Notes: generated by a model from the sequence alone, not told the origin. Positions 6,551 through 15,897 are shown, numbered from the stretch's first letter. The stretch is 21,994 bases of DNA from an uncultured Clostridiaceae bacterium (GCA_958441075.1 CAUCBQ010000013.1:1-21994), one strand, 5' to 3'. Numbers and translations are program-made.

Positions 6551-9500
6551 ATGTCATTGCAGTTTGTTATGGGAGGCGCAGGTTCAGGAAAAACCCGGTA
6601 TCTTTATGAAACAGCTATAAGACAGGCTGTTGAGCAGCCGGAACGGCAGTTCCTGTTTATTGTGCCGGAGCAGTACACCATGCAGACACAGAAGGAGCTG
6701 GTGCGTCTGCATCCCAGAAGGGGCCTGATGAACATGGATGTTTTAAGCTTTAAGCGTCTGGCCTATCGGGTGTTTGAGGATTTGGGAGTGCAGATCCCGG
6801 CTGTACTGGATGATATGGGAAAGTCCATGGTGCTTAGAAAAGTGGCTGGAATGGTAAGGCGGGATCTGGGGCTTTATGGCAGCCATTTGGAGCAGCCGGG
6901 TTTTATAAACCAGCTGAAATCCCAGATTTCAGAGCTGGGCCAGTACGGGATCAGCCCGGAGGATATAAAGCAGGTAGAGGAACAGACAGACCATCCTCTT
7001 TTAAAGGATAAGCTTAAGGATTTGGGAGTGATTTATAAGAGCTTCAGAGAGTATATAGAGGATCACTATATCACGGCAGAGGAGATACTGGATATTCTGT
7101 GCAGAGAGCTTCCCAGATGGGAAAAGTTAAAGAACAGCGTAATCTATCTGGATGGCTATACCGGCTTTACGCCTGTACAGTATCGTCTGGCGGAGCTGTT
7201 TATGCTTCACGCCAGAGATGTGGTATGTACGGTAACAGTGGATTTGCGGGAAAACCCCTATGAGAAATGCGGGATTCAGCATCTGTTTTATATGGGCCGC
7301 CATACGGTATGCCGTTTAAAAGAGCTGGCAGACCGCCATCATGTGGAGATAAAGCAGGAAATCCGCTGTGAAAGACGTCCGGGCTGGCGGTTTAAGGACA
7401 GTGAAAGCCTGGATTTTCTGGAACAGAACCTGTACCGGTATACGGGAAGGGTATGGAAGGGAAAGCAGCCGGATATCCGTCTGTGCCAGGGCAAAAATCC
7501 GGCAGAGGAGGCGGCTTATATCTGTATGATGGTAAACCGGCTGGTGCGGGAAAATGGCCTCCGTTATCGGGAGATTGCTGTGATTACAGGAGATCCGGTT
7601 TCCTATGGCAGAGAGCTGGCGCATCCCTTTGAGGAGGCCGGGATTCCCTATTTTATGGATCAGAAAAAGAGTATTCTGGAAAATCCCATGATAGAGCTCA
7701 TACGGGCGGCTCTGGAAACAGTTAAAGACTGCTCCTATGAGAGTGTGTTCCGGTATTTGAAGACAGGGCTGGTATATGACAGGCAGCCGGATTTTTCAGC
7801 GGAACATACGGATGTTCCGGTATTTTCCAGAGAAAACGTGCCTGTTTTTACAGATCGGCTGGAAAATTATGTAAGAGCTTTGGGAATCCGTGGCTGGAAG
7901 CAGTGGGATCAGGAGTGGACCAGGCCCTACCGGGGCGGAGAGCGGATCAATCTGAAGGAATTAAATCAGTACCGTCAGTGGATACTGGGGCCGCTTAAGG
8001 AGCTCCGGGAAGCATTTTCTCAGGAGGGAGCTGCTATTTCCACCGTTACAGCGGCTTTAAGAAGCTTTTTAGAGCGTATGGAGATTAGGGAGAAGCTGGA
8101 GGAATATGCCGGATTTTTTGAAAGGAGGCGCCGTCGGGGAGATGAAAATCTGGCGAAGGAGTACGGTCAGGTCTATGAGCGGGCAGAGGAGCTGTTTTTG
8201 CGTCTGGAGGGGCTTTTGGGAGAGGAAAAAGCCGATCGGAAAAACTATATCCAGATACTGGAGGCCGGTTTTGAGGAAATACAGCTGGGCGTAATTCCGG
8301 CTACGGCGGATCAGGTGATGATCGGAGATCTGACTAGGAGCCGGCTGGAGTCAGTGAAGGTACTTTTTTTTGCAGGGTTAAATGAAGGTCTGGTGCCTCA
8401 GAGAAAATCAGGCGGCAGTTTATTGACAGATACAGACCGGGAGATATTTCGTTCCTTTGATATAGAGCTGGCTCCCACCGCCAGAGAGGACAGCTGTATT
8501 CAGAAATTCTATCTCTATCTTATGCTGTGTAAGCCGTCCCGTCAGCTGATTCTTACCTGGGCTGCCTCCTCGGGAGACGGAAAGAGTATGCGTCCTTCCA
8601 GTCTGATTGGAGAGGTGAAAAAGCTCTTTGGGGAGCTTTGGGAGGAGTTATGTTTTGAAGAGGGGTATCCGATTCAGACACTGTGGGACGGAAGGGAACG
8701 GCTTATAAGGATGCTGCGTGAGGCCAGGGAAAGCCAGGAGCAGGAGCCGGCATTTTTAGAGCTGTACCGCTGTTTTTACAGTGAAGAGGCTTACAGGGAG
8801 CAGGTAAAACAGCTGGTAAATGGGGCCTTTTTTACCTATGAGGACAGGGGCATCGGGCGGGCTGCCGCCAGAGCCCTTTATGGACAGACTTTGGAAGGAA
8901 GCGTAACCCGCCTGGAGCAGTTTGCCTCCTGTGCCTATGCTCATTTTCTGAAATTCGGCCTGGAGCTTATGGAGCGTCGGGAATACAGTTTGGAGGCAGT
9001 GGATATGGGAAATCTGTTTCATCAGTCCATTGACCTGTGTTTTCAGTCCATTAAAAACCGTAATCTGGACTGGAGACAGATTACGGAAGCCCAGAGAAAG
9101 GCTCTGGTAAGAGAATGTGTGGAACAGGTGACAAAGCAGTATGGAAATACCATTATGGAAAGCTCGGCCCGCAATTCCTATCTGGCCCGGCGGGTGGAGC
9201 GGATCACAGACCGTACCATATGGGCTCTGGCAGAGCAGGTAAAAAAGGGGGATTTTGTGCCGGCAGGCTTTGAGGTGTCCTTTTCTGCCATTGATGATCT
9301 GCGGGCCATGCGGATTCAGCTGTCAGAGGACGAGCAGCTCCAGTTAAAGGGGAGGATCGACCGGATGGATCTGTGTGAGGATGAGGAGCATGTGTATGTG
9401 AAAATCATTGATTATAAATCAGGAAGCACCTCCTTTGATCTGGCGGCTCTTTACTATGGCCTTCAGCTTCAGCTGGTGGTCTATATGGATGCGGCTCTGG

Positions 9501-10060
9501 AGATGCAGGAACGGAAGAATCCGGGAAAGCAGGCTGTGCCTGCGGGGATTTTCTATTACAATATTAAAGATCCCGTGGTGGATAAGGATGGGGAAATGAG
9601 TCCGGAGTCTGTTGAGAAACAGATTTTAAGGCAGCTTCGTATGAATGGGCTGGTAAACAGTAATTTGGATGTGATTCATCACCTGGACCGTGAGATAGAA
9701 AAAGCCTCAGATGTGATTCCGGTTGCTTTGGGGAAGGACGGAGGCGTGCAGGAGTCACGTTCCAGCGTGGCAAAAGAGGGCCGGTTTGAAACGCTTCGTG
9801 CCTTTGTGGGGCGGAAGCTGAGGGCATCGGGAAAACAGATTCTTGACGGAAATACGGAGCTTCGCCCTTATAAACAGGGAAGCCGTACAGCCTGTGATTA
9901 CTGTCCTTATCATGCAGTCTGCGGTTTTGATACTAAGACAGCAGGCTATGGGTTCAGACAGCTGTGCTCCATGAGCCCGGAAGCAGTATGGAAGGCGATT
10001 GAGGAAGAGGAGGAAGAAAATGGCAGTGAACTGGACCAAAGAACAAAAACAGGTCATTGA
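6551..10060 (+). CDS. addB: ATP-dependent helicase/nuclease subunit B
   Basis: AddB pairs with AddA to resect double-strand breaks and, in Bacillus, to recognise Chi, preparing ends for RecA. The 1169-residue product has a near-N-terminal Walker A GGAGSGKT (residues 8-15), a RecB-family nuclease core with D954-Y-K956 (IIDYKSG), and the four cysteines of the AddB iron-sulphur cluster: C794, then C1115-x2-C1118-x5-C1124. The spacing of the last three is as in Bacillus subtilis AddB, and the total length is as expected. GGGAGG lies at 6537-6542 before the ATG. The last 41 bases overlap addA, a normal addBA arrangement that suggests translational coupling. No frameshift or missing key residue was seen. 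Confidence 0.96.
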   Translation: MSLQFVMGGAGSGKTRYLYETAIRQAVEQPERQFLFIVPEQYTMQTQKELVRLHPRRGLMNMDVLSFKRLAYRVFEDLGVQIPAVLDDMGKSMVLRKVAGMVRRDLGLYGSHLEQPGFINQLKSQISELGQYGISPEDIKQVEEQTDHPLLKDKLKDLGVIYKSFREYIEDHYITAEEILDILCRELPRWEKLKNSVIYLDGYTGFTPVQYRLAELFMLHARDVVCTVTVDLRENPYEKCGIQHLFYMGRHTVCRLKELADRHHVEIKQEIRCERRPGWRFKDSESLDFLEQNLYRYTGRVWKGKQPDIRLCQGKNPAEEAAYICMMVNRLVRENGLRYREIAVITGDPVSYGRELAHPFEEAGIPYFMDQKKSILENPMIELIRAALETVKDCSYESVFRYLKTGLVYDRQPDFSAEHTDVPVFSRENVPVFTDRLENYVRALGIRGWKQWDQEWTRPYRGGERINLKELNQYRQWILGPLKELREAFSQEGAAISTVTAALRSFLERMEIREKLEEYAGFFERRRRRGDENLAKEYGQVYERAEELFLRLEGLLGEEKADRKNYIQILEAGFEEIQLGVIPATADQVMIGDLTRSRLESVKVLFFAGLNEGLVPQRKSGGSLLTDTDREIFRSFDIELAPTAREDSCIQKFYLYLMLCKPSRQLILTWAASSGDGKSMRPSSLIGEVKKLFGELWEELCFEEGYPIQTLWDGRERLIRMLREARESQEQEPAFLELYRCFYSEEAYREQVKQLVNGAFFTYEDRGIGRAAARALYGQTLEGSVTRLEQFASCAYAHFLKFGLELMERREYSLEAVDMGNLFHQSIDLCFQSIKNRNLDWRQITEAQRKALVRECVEQVTKQYGNTIMESSARNSYLARRVERITDRTIWALAEQVKKGDFVPAGFEVSFSAIDDLRAMRIQLSEDEQLQLKGRIDRMDLCEDEEHVYVKIIDYKSGSTSFDLAALYYGLQLQLVVYMDAALEMQERKNPGKQAVPAGIFYYNIKDPVVDKDGEMSPESVEKQILRQLRMNGLVNSNLDVIHHLDREIEKASDVIPVALGKDGGVQESRSSVAKEGRFETLRAFVGRKLRASGKQILDGNTELRPYKQGSRTACDYCPYHAVCGFDTKTAGYGFRQLCSMSPEAVWKAIEEEEEENGSELDQRTKTGH

Positions 10061-13000
10061 CAGCCGAAACAGCAGTCTGCTGGTGTCTGCTGCGGCAGGC
10101 AGCGGAAAGACGGCTGTACTTGTAGAACGGATTATTTCTATGATCAGTGAAGGGGACCATCCTCTTAATATTGACCAGCTTCTTGTAATGACCTTTACGA
10201 ATGCAGCAGCAGCTGAGATGCGCGAGAGAATTGGCGCTGCAGTAGAAAAAAGGCTGAGAGAATATCCTATGGATGAGCATCTCTGGCTTCAGGCAGCTTT
10301 AATTCCCCAGGCCCAGATCATGACCATTGACAGCTTTTGCCTGAATCTTATACGGAACCATTATAACAGCCTTGATATTGACCCGGCCTTTCGGATCGGA
10401 GATGAAGGGGAATTGACTCTTTTAAAGGGCGATGTGATGGAGGAGCTTTTAGAGGAGTGCTATCAGGAGGAAAATGAGGATTTTATCCGGTTTGCAGAGC
10501 AGTTTGGAGCAGGAAAGTCAGATAAGGCCATGGAGGATGTGATTGTACAGGCATGGCAGTTCTCCCAGAGTCATCCATGGCCCGCAGAGTGGATTGGGGA
10601 ATGCAGACAGCAGCTGAAAAAGGAGGCAGAGGGAAATCTGGATGACAGCCCCTGGATGAGATTTCTTTTAAAAGATATTGCCCTGCAGATGGAGGAGCTT
10701 TCCGAACAGATTAAGGAGGCTCTGGAGATCTGCAGAGAGGAAGGAGGTCCTGGGGTTTATGAGCCCATGCTGGAAAATGATCTTGCAGGGCTTTTGGAAA
10801 TAAAAAGAGCAGCTCAAAGCGGTCAGTTTGAAAGCCTTTATGAAGCCCTTCAGAATATGGATTTTGTCCGTCTGGCTGCTGCCAGAAATAAGGCCATTGA
10901 TGATGAAAAAAAGGAGTATGTAAAGGAGTGCCGGGCCCAGGTAAAAAAGTCGGTTGAAAAATGCAGGGAAAGCTTTGGATTTCAAAACCCCGAAGAGGCG
11001 GCAGAGGCTCTGGCCGGAGCAGCTCCGGTGATTGCAACGCTCCTTGATATGGTACAGAGGTGTGACGTTTTTTACCGTGAGGCAAAGCGGGAGCGGAATG
11101 TGCTGGATTTCAATGATCTGGAGCATCTGGCTTTAGAGGTGCTTCTTGAAGGGGATTGCCCCAGACAGCCCTCTGCTGTGGCAAGAGAACTTCAGAGACA
11201 GTATGAGGAGATTCTAGTGGATGAGTATCAGGACAGCAATCTGGTTCAGGAAGCATTGATAGGGAGTATTTCAAGAGAAGGCATGGGACAGCCAAATGTG
11301 TTTATGGTAGGAGATGTAAAACAGAGTATTTACCGTTTCCGTCTGGCAAAGCCGGAGCTTTTTATGGAGAAATATGCTTCTTATACCAGAGAGAAAAGTC
11401 CTCATCAGATGATTGAGCTGAGGCAGAATTTCCGAAGCCGGGATACGGTGTTGACGTTTATAAATGACATTTTTTACCAGATAATGACTCCGGGGCTGGG
11501 CGGTATCCGCTATACGGAGGAAACTGCCCTGTATCCGGGAGCTGTTTTTGCTCCGGCAGAGGGAATGGCCGGAGTTCCTTCCCGGCTGCTCATGGCGGAT
11601 ACAGGAACAGATTCCTATAAACAGCTAGATGAAGACGCCATGGGATATACAGCCAGAGAAATCGAAGCAAAGATGATTGCAGGAGAAATCAGGCGGCTGA
11701 CGGATGAAAAAAACGGCCTTCTCGTGTGGGATAAGGAGCAGGAAAAATACAGGAGAGTATGTCTGGGAGATATGGTAATCCTCCTTAGGAGTATGACCGG
11801 ATGGTCTGAGACTCTGGTCAGTGTTCTGATGAATGAGGGGATACCTGCCAGAGCCCAGACACGCACCGGATATTTTTCTACCACAGAGGTGGAGACTATT
11901 TTAAGTCTGCTGTCTGTGATTGATAATCCTATGCAGGATATTCCCCTTGCAGCGGTTTTGCGTTCTGCTGTGGTTGGCATGAGCGATGATGAGATGGCCT
12001 GGATGATGGCAGCCTATAAGAAAAATACAAAAAAAGGCCAGGACAGGGGAGTGTACGCCGCATGGAAGCTGTGGGAAGAAGAAAGAGAACAGCCGGGTCC
12101 AAAGGATAGTCAGGACAGAATTTTAGTAGGAGCAGTCCGCGTACCTGCATGTCAGGCTGCTTTGATATGGAAGAAACTGGGCTGCTTCAGAGAACTTCTG
12201 GAGGAACTGCGCACAGAAGCCAGGTATCGTCCGATTCATGACTTGCTGTATTATGTATATAGACGCAGCGGATATTATGATTATGTATCTGCCATGCCGG
12301 CAGGAGAGATCCGCAGAGCCAATCTGGATATGCTGGTGGAAAAAGCAGCTGCTTATGAAGCAACCAGCTACAAGGGACTGTTCCATTTTGTAAGATATAT
12401 TGAACGTCTGAAAAAATACGATACGGATTTTGGAGAAGCCTCTGTGGCAGGTGAAGAAAGCAGTGTGGTTCGGATTATGAGTATCCACAAGAGCAAGGGC
12501 CTGGAATTTCCGGTGGTATTTCTGGCAGGAATGGGCAAGAAGTTTAACTATCGGGATTCTTATGGCACACTTCTTTTAGATGCTGACATGGGAGCGGCCT
12601 CAGACTGGCTGGATCTGGAACTGCGTACAAAGACGCCAACCCTGAAAAAACAGGTTTTGAAAAGGCGGGCGGAGCTGGAAACCATGGGGGAGGAGCTTCG
12701 CATACTGTATGTAGCAATGACCCGGGCAAAAGAAGCTCTGATTATGACGGGAACAGACCGAAACCTGACCGGTAAGATGGAGCGGTGGAAAAATGTAAAA
12801 ATCAGGGGCGGACAGCTTCCATTTACTCTTTTATCCGGAGCATCCTCCTGTCTGGACTGGATTCTTATGGCATCAAAAAGAGTGCCGCAGGAGCACCTGG
12901 AAATGATTAAGGTACAGCCGGAAACGCTGATGGGAGAAGAGGTAACCAGACAGATGGAACGGAAAATGGCAAAGGAGGATCTGCTTGGCCTGGACACAGA

Positions 13001-13748
13001 ACGTACCTATGATGCGCATATGAGGGAGGAGCTGGAGAGGGCATTTTCCTATGAATATCCATATGAGGGTGATACAGGGCTTTATACCCTTGTCTCCGTA
13101 TCTGAGCTTAAAAAGCAGAGCCAAATTGGACGGGAGGAGGAAAAGGTAGGAACCAGCCGGGAAGAAGAAGGATGGATCAGAGATATGGAAGAGGAAGGCC
13201 CGAATTCTTCACGTCCCAGAGGCGGATCAAAACGGGGAACTGCTTACCACAGGGCCTTAGAGTGCCTTGCCTTTCAGGAACTTCACAGTATTTCAGATAC
13301 AAAAAATGCCCTGCTTTCTCTCTATGAAGAGGGATATCTGGATCAGGAGTCCTATGAGTGGATTAACCCCTGGGATATCTGGAAATTTATGGAAAATCCT
13401 TTGGGAAGACAGATGGCAAAAGCTCAGTCGGAAGGAAGGCTTTTTAAAGAACAGCAGTTTATGATTGGAGTTCCGGCCTGTGAAATGGGACATGAAGGCT
13501 CTGAGGAGCTGGTGCTGGTGCAGGGTGTGATTGACGCTTTTATAGAAGAACCGGAGGGACTTATTCTGATCGACTATAAGACGGACCGGATTTTTGGAGA
13601 TGATAAAGAAATGGGCGCTGAGCGCCTGAAAGAGCGCTACAGAACCCAGATTGACAGCTATGAGCGGGCGCTTTGTCAGATTACGGGAAAAGCTGTAGCG
13701 CGAAGATGTATCTACTCCTTTGCACTGAGGGAAGCAATAGAGCTTTGA
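10020..13748 (+). CDS. addA: ATP-dependent helicase/nuclease subunit A
   Basis: AddA is the UvrD-family 3'-5' helicase of the AddAB recombination complex and carries a second RecB-type nuclease domain. The 1242-residue product shows the helicase motifs in order: Walker A AAAGSGKT with K30, motif II VDEYQDS with D401/E402, GDVKQSIYRFR, RQNFRS, IHKSKGLEF and LYVAMTRAKE. The C-terminal nuclease motif LIDYKTDR has D1185 and K1187. The start at 10020 is preferred because an AGGAGG-type purine run within addB immediately precedes it and MAVNWTKEQ matches the family N-terminus; a Met seven codons upstream would add only basic residues. It overlaps addB by 41 bases and is followed by a stem-loop shared with thyA. 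Confidence 0.96.
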   Translation: MAVNWTKEQKQVIDSRNSSLLVSAAAGSGKTAVLVERIISMISEGDHPLNIDQLLVMTFTNAAAAEMRERIGAAVEKRLREYPMDEHLWLQAALIPQAQIMTIDSFCLNLIRNHYNSLDIDPAFRIGDEGELTLLKGDVMEELLEECYQEENEDFIRFAEQFGAGKSDKAMEDVIVQAWQFSQSHPWPAEWIGECRQQLKKEAEGNLDDSPWMRFLLKDIALQMEELSEQIKEALEICREEGGPGVYEPMLENDLAGLLEIKRAAQSGQFESLYEALQNMDFVRLAAARNKAIDDEKKEYVKECRAQVKKSVEKCRESFGFQNPEEAAEALAGAAPVIATLLDMVQRCDVFYREAKRERNVLDFNDLEHLALEVLLEGDCPRQPSAVARELQRQYEEILVDEYQDSNLVQEALIGSISREGMGQPNVFMVGDVKQSIYRFRLAKPELFMEKYASYTREKSPHQMIELRQNFRSRDTVLTFINDIFYQIMTPGLGGIRYTEETALYPGAVFAPAEGMAGVPSRLLMADTGTDSYKQLDEDAMGYTAREIEAKMIAGEIRRLTDEKNGLLVWDKEQEKYRRVCLGDMVILLRSMTGWSETLVSVLMNEGIPARAQTRTGYFSTTEVETILSLLSVIDNPMQDIPLAAVLRSAVVGMSDDEMAWMMAAYKKNTKKGQDRGVYAAWKLWEEEREQPGPKDSQDRILVGAVRVPACQAALIWKKLGCFRELLEELRTEARYRPIHDLLYYVYRRSGYYDYVSAMPAGEIRRANLDMLVEKAAAYEATSYKGLFHFVRYIERLKKYDTDFGEASVAGEESSVVRIMSIHKSKGLEFPVVFLAGMGKKFNYRDSYGTLLLDADMGAASDWLDLELRTKTPTLKKQVLKRRAELETMGEELRILYVAMTRAKEALIMTGTDRNLTGKMERWKNVKIRGGQLPFTLLSGASSCLDWILMASKRVPQEHLEMIKVQPETLMGEEVTRQMERKMAKEDLLGLDTERTYDAHMREELERAFSYEYPYEGDTGLYTLVSVSELKKQSQIGREEEKVGTSREEEGWIRDMEEEGPNSSRPRGGSKRGTAYHRALECLAFQELHSISDTKNALLSLYEEGYLDQESYEWINPWDIWKFMENPLGRQMAKAQSEGRLFKEQQFMIGVPACEMGHEGSEELVLVQGVIDAFIEEPEGLILIDYKTDRIFGDDKEMGAERLKERYRTQIDSYERALCQITGKAVARRCIYSFALREAIEL

Positions 13749-13754
13749 TTCGGG

Positions 13755-13790
13755 AAGATCCCGGCTGCATCAGACTGCAACCGGGATCTT
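13755..13790. terminator. Stem-loop between convergent addA and thyA
   Basis: AAGATCCCGG-C-TGCA (13755-13769) pairs with TGCA-A-CCGGGATCTT (13776-13790), leaving a six-base loop. It starts seven bases after the addA stop. The right arm lies inside the last codons of thyA, whose stop codon falls in the loop. No strong U-tract follows on either strand, apart from the A/T pairs at the base of the stem, so it may act more as a 3'-end processing or stability hairpin than a perfect intrinsic terminator. Confidence 0.6.
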
Positions 13791-14600
13791 GTGTTCAAAG
13801 GAATGAAACTGATAGTTTTCCAGACGGAAGCTGTCTGTGGTGAACTGATAGAAATCCTTTATTTCAGGATCAATCCAGAGTGAAGGACCATCATAGGGCT
13901 CTTTCTTAATCAGCTCCTCTACCATGGGGATGTGACGGTCATAAATATGGGCGTCGGCAATTACATGAACCAGTTCTCCGGCTTTCAGGCCGCTTACCTG
14001 GGCAAACATATGGAGAAGCACCGCATACTGACATACATTCCAGCTGTTGGCAGTAAGCATATCCTGAGAGCGCTGGTTTAAAATGCCGTTTAACGTATTT
14101 CCGGATACATTAAAGGTCATGCTGTAGGCACAGGGATACAGATTCATCTCAGACAGATCATGGTGGTTGTAAATGTTGGACATGATCCGGCGGCTTAGGG
14201 GATTGTGCTTCAGATCATAGAGAATCCGGTCGACCTGATCAAAATCTCCTTCTTTATAGCGGTGCTTTACACCCAGCTGGTAGCCGTAGGCTTTTCCGAT
14301 GCTTCCTGTTTCGTCGGCCCAGGAATCCCAGATATGGCTTTTTAAGTCATGGATATTGTTGGACTTTTTCTGCCAGATCCATAAAAGCTCATCCACGGCT
14401 GATTTAAAAGCCGTTCTGCGCAGGGTGATAACGGGAAACTCCCTTGTCAGATCGTAACGGTTTATAATGCCGAAGCGTTTGATGGTGTGGGCCGGAGTTT
14501 TGTCCTCCCATACCGGGCGTACCTCGTGGTCTGTATCCCAGACGCCGTTTTCCAGAATATCTTTACAGTTTTGTATGAAAAGCTGGTCTGCGTAGCTCAT
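13770..14600 (-). CDS. thyA: Thymidylate synthase
   Basis: Methylates dUMP to dTMP with methylene-tetrahydrofolate. The 276-residue product has the catalytic cysteine C157 in LYPCAYSM, the phosphate-binding arginines R137/R138, the NQRSQD segment (175-180) and N188 in the position of the dUMP-contacting Asn. An HVIADAHIYDRH segment follows, and the protein ends in PVAV, as expected for ThyA. Two departures from the common pattern are seen: Ala follows PC where most enzymes have His, and the usual LGxPFN reads LTANSWN. I recall similar non-His versions in Bacillus-type enzymes, so loss of activity is not implied. A perfect AGGAGG precedes the start and a TTGTAA-N17-TATACT promoter lies upstream. 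The dut product is its substrate. Confidence 0.94.
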   Translation of the reverse strand: MSYADQLFIQNCKDILENGVWDTDHEVRPVWEDKTPAHTIKRFGIINRYDLTREFPVITLRRTAFKSAVDELLWIWQKKSNNIHDLKSHIWDSWADETGSIGKAYGYQLGVKHRYKEGDFDQVDRILYDLKHNPLSRRIMSNIYNHHDLSEMNLYPCAYSMTFNVSGNTLNGILNQRSQDMLTANSWNVCQYAVLLHMFAQVSGLKAGELVHVIADAHIYDRHIPMVEELIKKEPYDGPSLWIDPEIKDFYQFTTDSFRLENYQFHSFEHKIPVAV

Positions 14601-14636
14601 AGATTAAATCCTCCTGATGGTAGTAATCGTGTACCA

Positions 14637-14665
14637 AGTATATCAGATATGAGGCCGGGTTACAA
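14637..14665 (-). promoter_or_regulatory. Sigma-A type promoter for thyA
   Basis: Read on the minus strand, -35 TTGTAA (14660-14665) and -10 TATACT (14637-14642) are separated by 17 bases. Transcription would start near 14630, leaving a leader of about 30 bases that ends with AGGAGG before thyA. Confidence 0.65.
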
Positions 14666-14692
14666 TATGGATTCATTCTAAGGAAATAAAGA

Positions 14693-14721
14693 TTTACAAA
14701 ACAGGGGGAAAACAGTATACT
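14693..14721 (+). promoter_or_regulatory. Sigma-A type promoter for the peptidase-GH3-M42 operon
   Basis: -35 TTTACA (14693-14698) and -10 TATACT (14716-14721) are separated by 17 bases. The -10 lies in a direct repeat: CAGTATAC occurs at 14713-14720 and again at 14727-14734, a plausible operator. The start site would be near 14728, just before the hairpin described next. Confidence 0.65.
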
Positions 14722-14731
14722 TGGGGCAGTA

Positions 14732-14778
14732 TACCATCAGTGAACAAGGAGCGTATGTCCCCTTGTACACTGATGGTA
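14732..14778 (+). promoter_or_regulatory. 5' leader hairpin of the peptidase operon
   Basis: An 18-base arm (14732-14749) pairs with 14761-14778 with one mismatch and an 11-base loop. It begins within a few bases of the predicted transcription start and lies 21 bases before the downstream ATG. There is no U-tract, so it is not a typical terminator. It could be an mRNA 5'-stabilising hairpin, a control element or, as DNA, an operator palindrome. A nine-codon reading frame (14755-14784) begins in the loop and covers the right arm. Confidence 0.6.
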
Positions 14779-14799
14779 CTGTGAAAGGCAGGAAAGAAG

Positions 14800-15897
14800 A
14801 TGACACAGAAACGGATTCGGGATTACGGTATCATACCGGGACGGATAAAGACAGGAAAAAGAAATAAGATAACAGATGTGCCGGGGGTACGGGTAGGACA
14901 CTGCACAGTAAAAAAAGGGGAGATTCATACCGGGGTCACAGTGATTCTTCCGGGAACAGATAATGCCTTTTTAAACCCTTATACAGCAGCAGCTTATGTA
15001 CATAACGGATTTGGAAAAAGCTGCGGTCTGATACAGATTCAGGAGCTGGGCACGCTGGAAACGCCTATTGCCCTTACAAACACACTGAATGTGGGAAAGG
15101 TATGGGACTCGGTGACCGAATATGTGCTTAAACAGTGCGAAAGGGATGGTGCTGAAGCTCTGAGTATCAATTCTGTGGTGGGAGAATGCAATGACAGCCG
15201 GATTAACCGTATTTCTCTCAGGGCCATTGAGGCGGAACAGGTACAGGAGGCATTTGCTTCTGCCTGCGAAGATCCGGAGGAAGGCGATGTGGGAGCCGGA
15301 GCAGGAACCATCTGCTATGGATTAAAGGGCGGAATCGGCACAGCCTCCAGAGTGATCCGGATCGGAGAAAAAGAATATACGATTGGGGTTCTGGTCCAGT
15401 CTAATTTTGGAGCAACAGAGGATCTGATGATTGACGGAAGGCCTGTCGGCAGAGAAATTTTGGAAAAATATGGAAATGAAGCGGAGGACCCGGTGAAAAA
15501 GACCGCCTTTTCTGAGCAGGATAAGGGTTCTATCATGAGTATTCTGGCAACAGATCTTCCGGTGACAGACCGGCAGCTTACCCGGATTATCCGCCGCCTG
15601 GGAGTGGGAATTGCCCGAACAGGAGCCTACACAGGCCACGGAAGCGGGGAAGTGATGATCGGTTTTACTACGGCGAACCGAATTCCGGCAAAAAAGCTTC
15701 GTGGAGAGAAGGAAGAACCGCTCAATCTGACCGCCATCCCGGAGGAAACAATTAACCGTGCTTTCTTGGCAGCTGCGGAGGCAGAGGAGGAAGCGATTCT
15801 TAATTCTATGGCAGCTGCCGGGGAAACCCGTGGGCTGAAGGGAGAGTATTACCGCAGTCTGGGCGATATTTTGGCCCGGGAGGGAGAAGAATCTTGA
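14800..15897 (+). CDS. P1 (S58, DmpA-type) family self-processing aminopeptidase
   Basis: Members of this family are N-terminal-nucleophile hydrolases related to Ochrobactrum DmpA: the precursor cuts itself before a Ser, which becomes the catalytic nucleophile, and the enzyme releases N-terminal residues (D-, L- or beta-amino acids, depending on the member). The 365-residue product has the family start ITDVPGVRVGHCT, a VQSNFGATEDL segment, and the expected cleavage site D-K-G243/S244-I-M followed by ATDLPV and then GIARTGAYTGHGSGE. Cleavage would give subunits of 243 and 122 residues. There is no signal peptide, so it is probably cytoplasmic. The substrate is unknown. AGGAAAG precedes the ATG. 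The stop codon overlaps the TTG start of the GH3 gene, implying coupled translation. Confidence 0.88.
   Translation: MTQKRIRDYGIIPGRIKTGKRNKITDVPGVRVGHCTVKKGEIHTGVTVILPGTDNAFLNPYTAAAYVHNGFGKSCGLIQIQELGTLETPIALTNTLNVGKVWDSVTEYVLKQCERDGAEALSINSVVGECNDSRINRISLRAIEAEQVQEAFASACEDPEEGDVGAGAGTICYGLKGGIGTASRVIRIGEKEYTIGVLVQSNFGATEDLMIDGRPVGREILEKYGNEAEDPVKKTAFSEQDKGSIMSILATDLPVTDRQLTRIIRRLGVGIARTGAYTGHGSGEVMIGFTTANRIPAKKLRGEKEEPLNLTAIPEETINRAFLAAAEAEEEAILNSMAAAGETRGLKGEYYRSLGDILAREGEES

Noticed and set aside
9999..10019. Upstream start for addA adding seven residues (MRKRRKK)
   Set aside because: The ATG at 10020 has the AGGAGG-type site directly upstream and the family-like N-terminus MAVNWTKEQ.
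14101..14160. Possible loss of function in ThyA because Ala follows the catalytic Cys
   Set aside because: The catalytic Cys, Arg pair, Asn and C-terminal tail are intact and non-His variants are known at that position in other ThyA enzymes, so inactivity is not supported.
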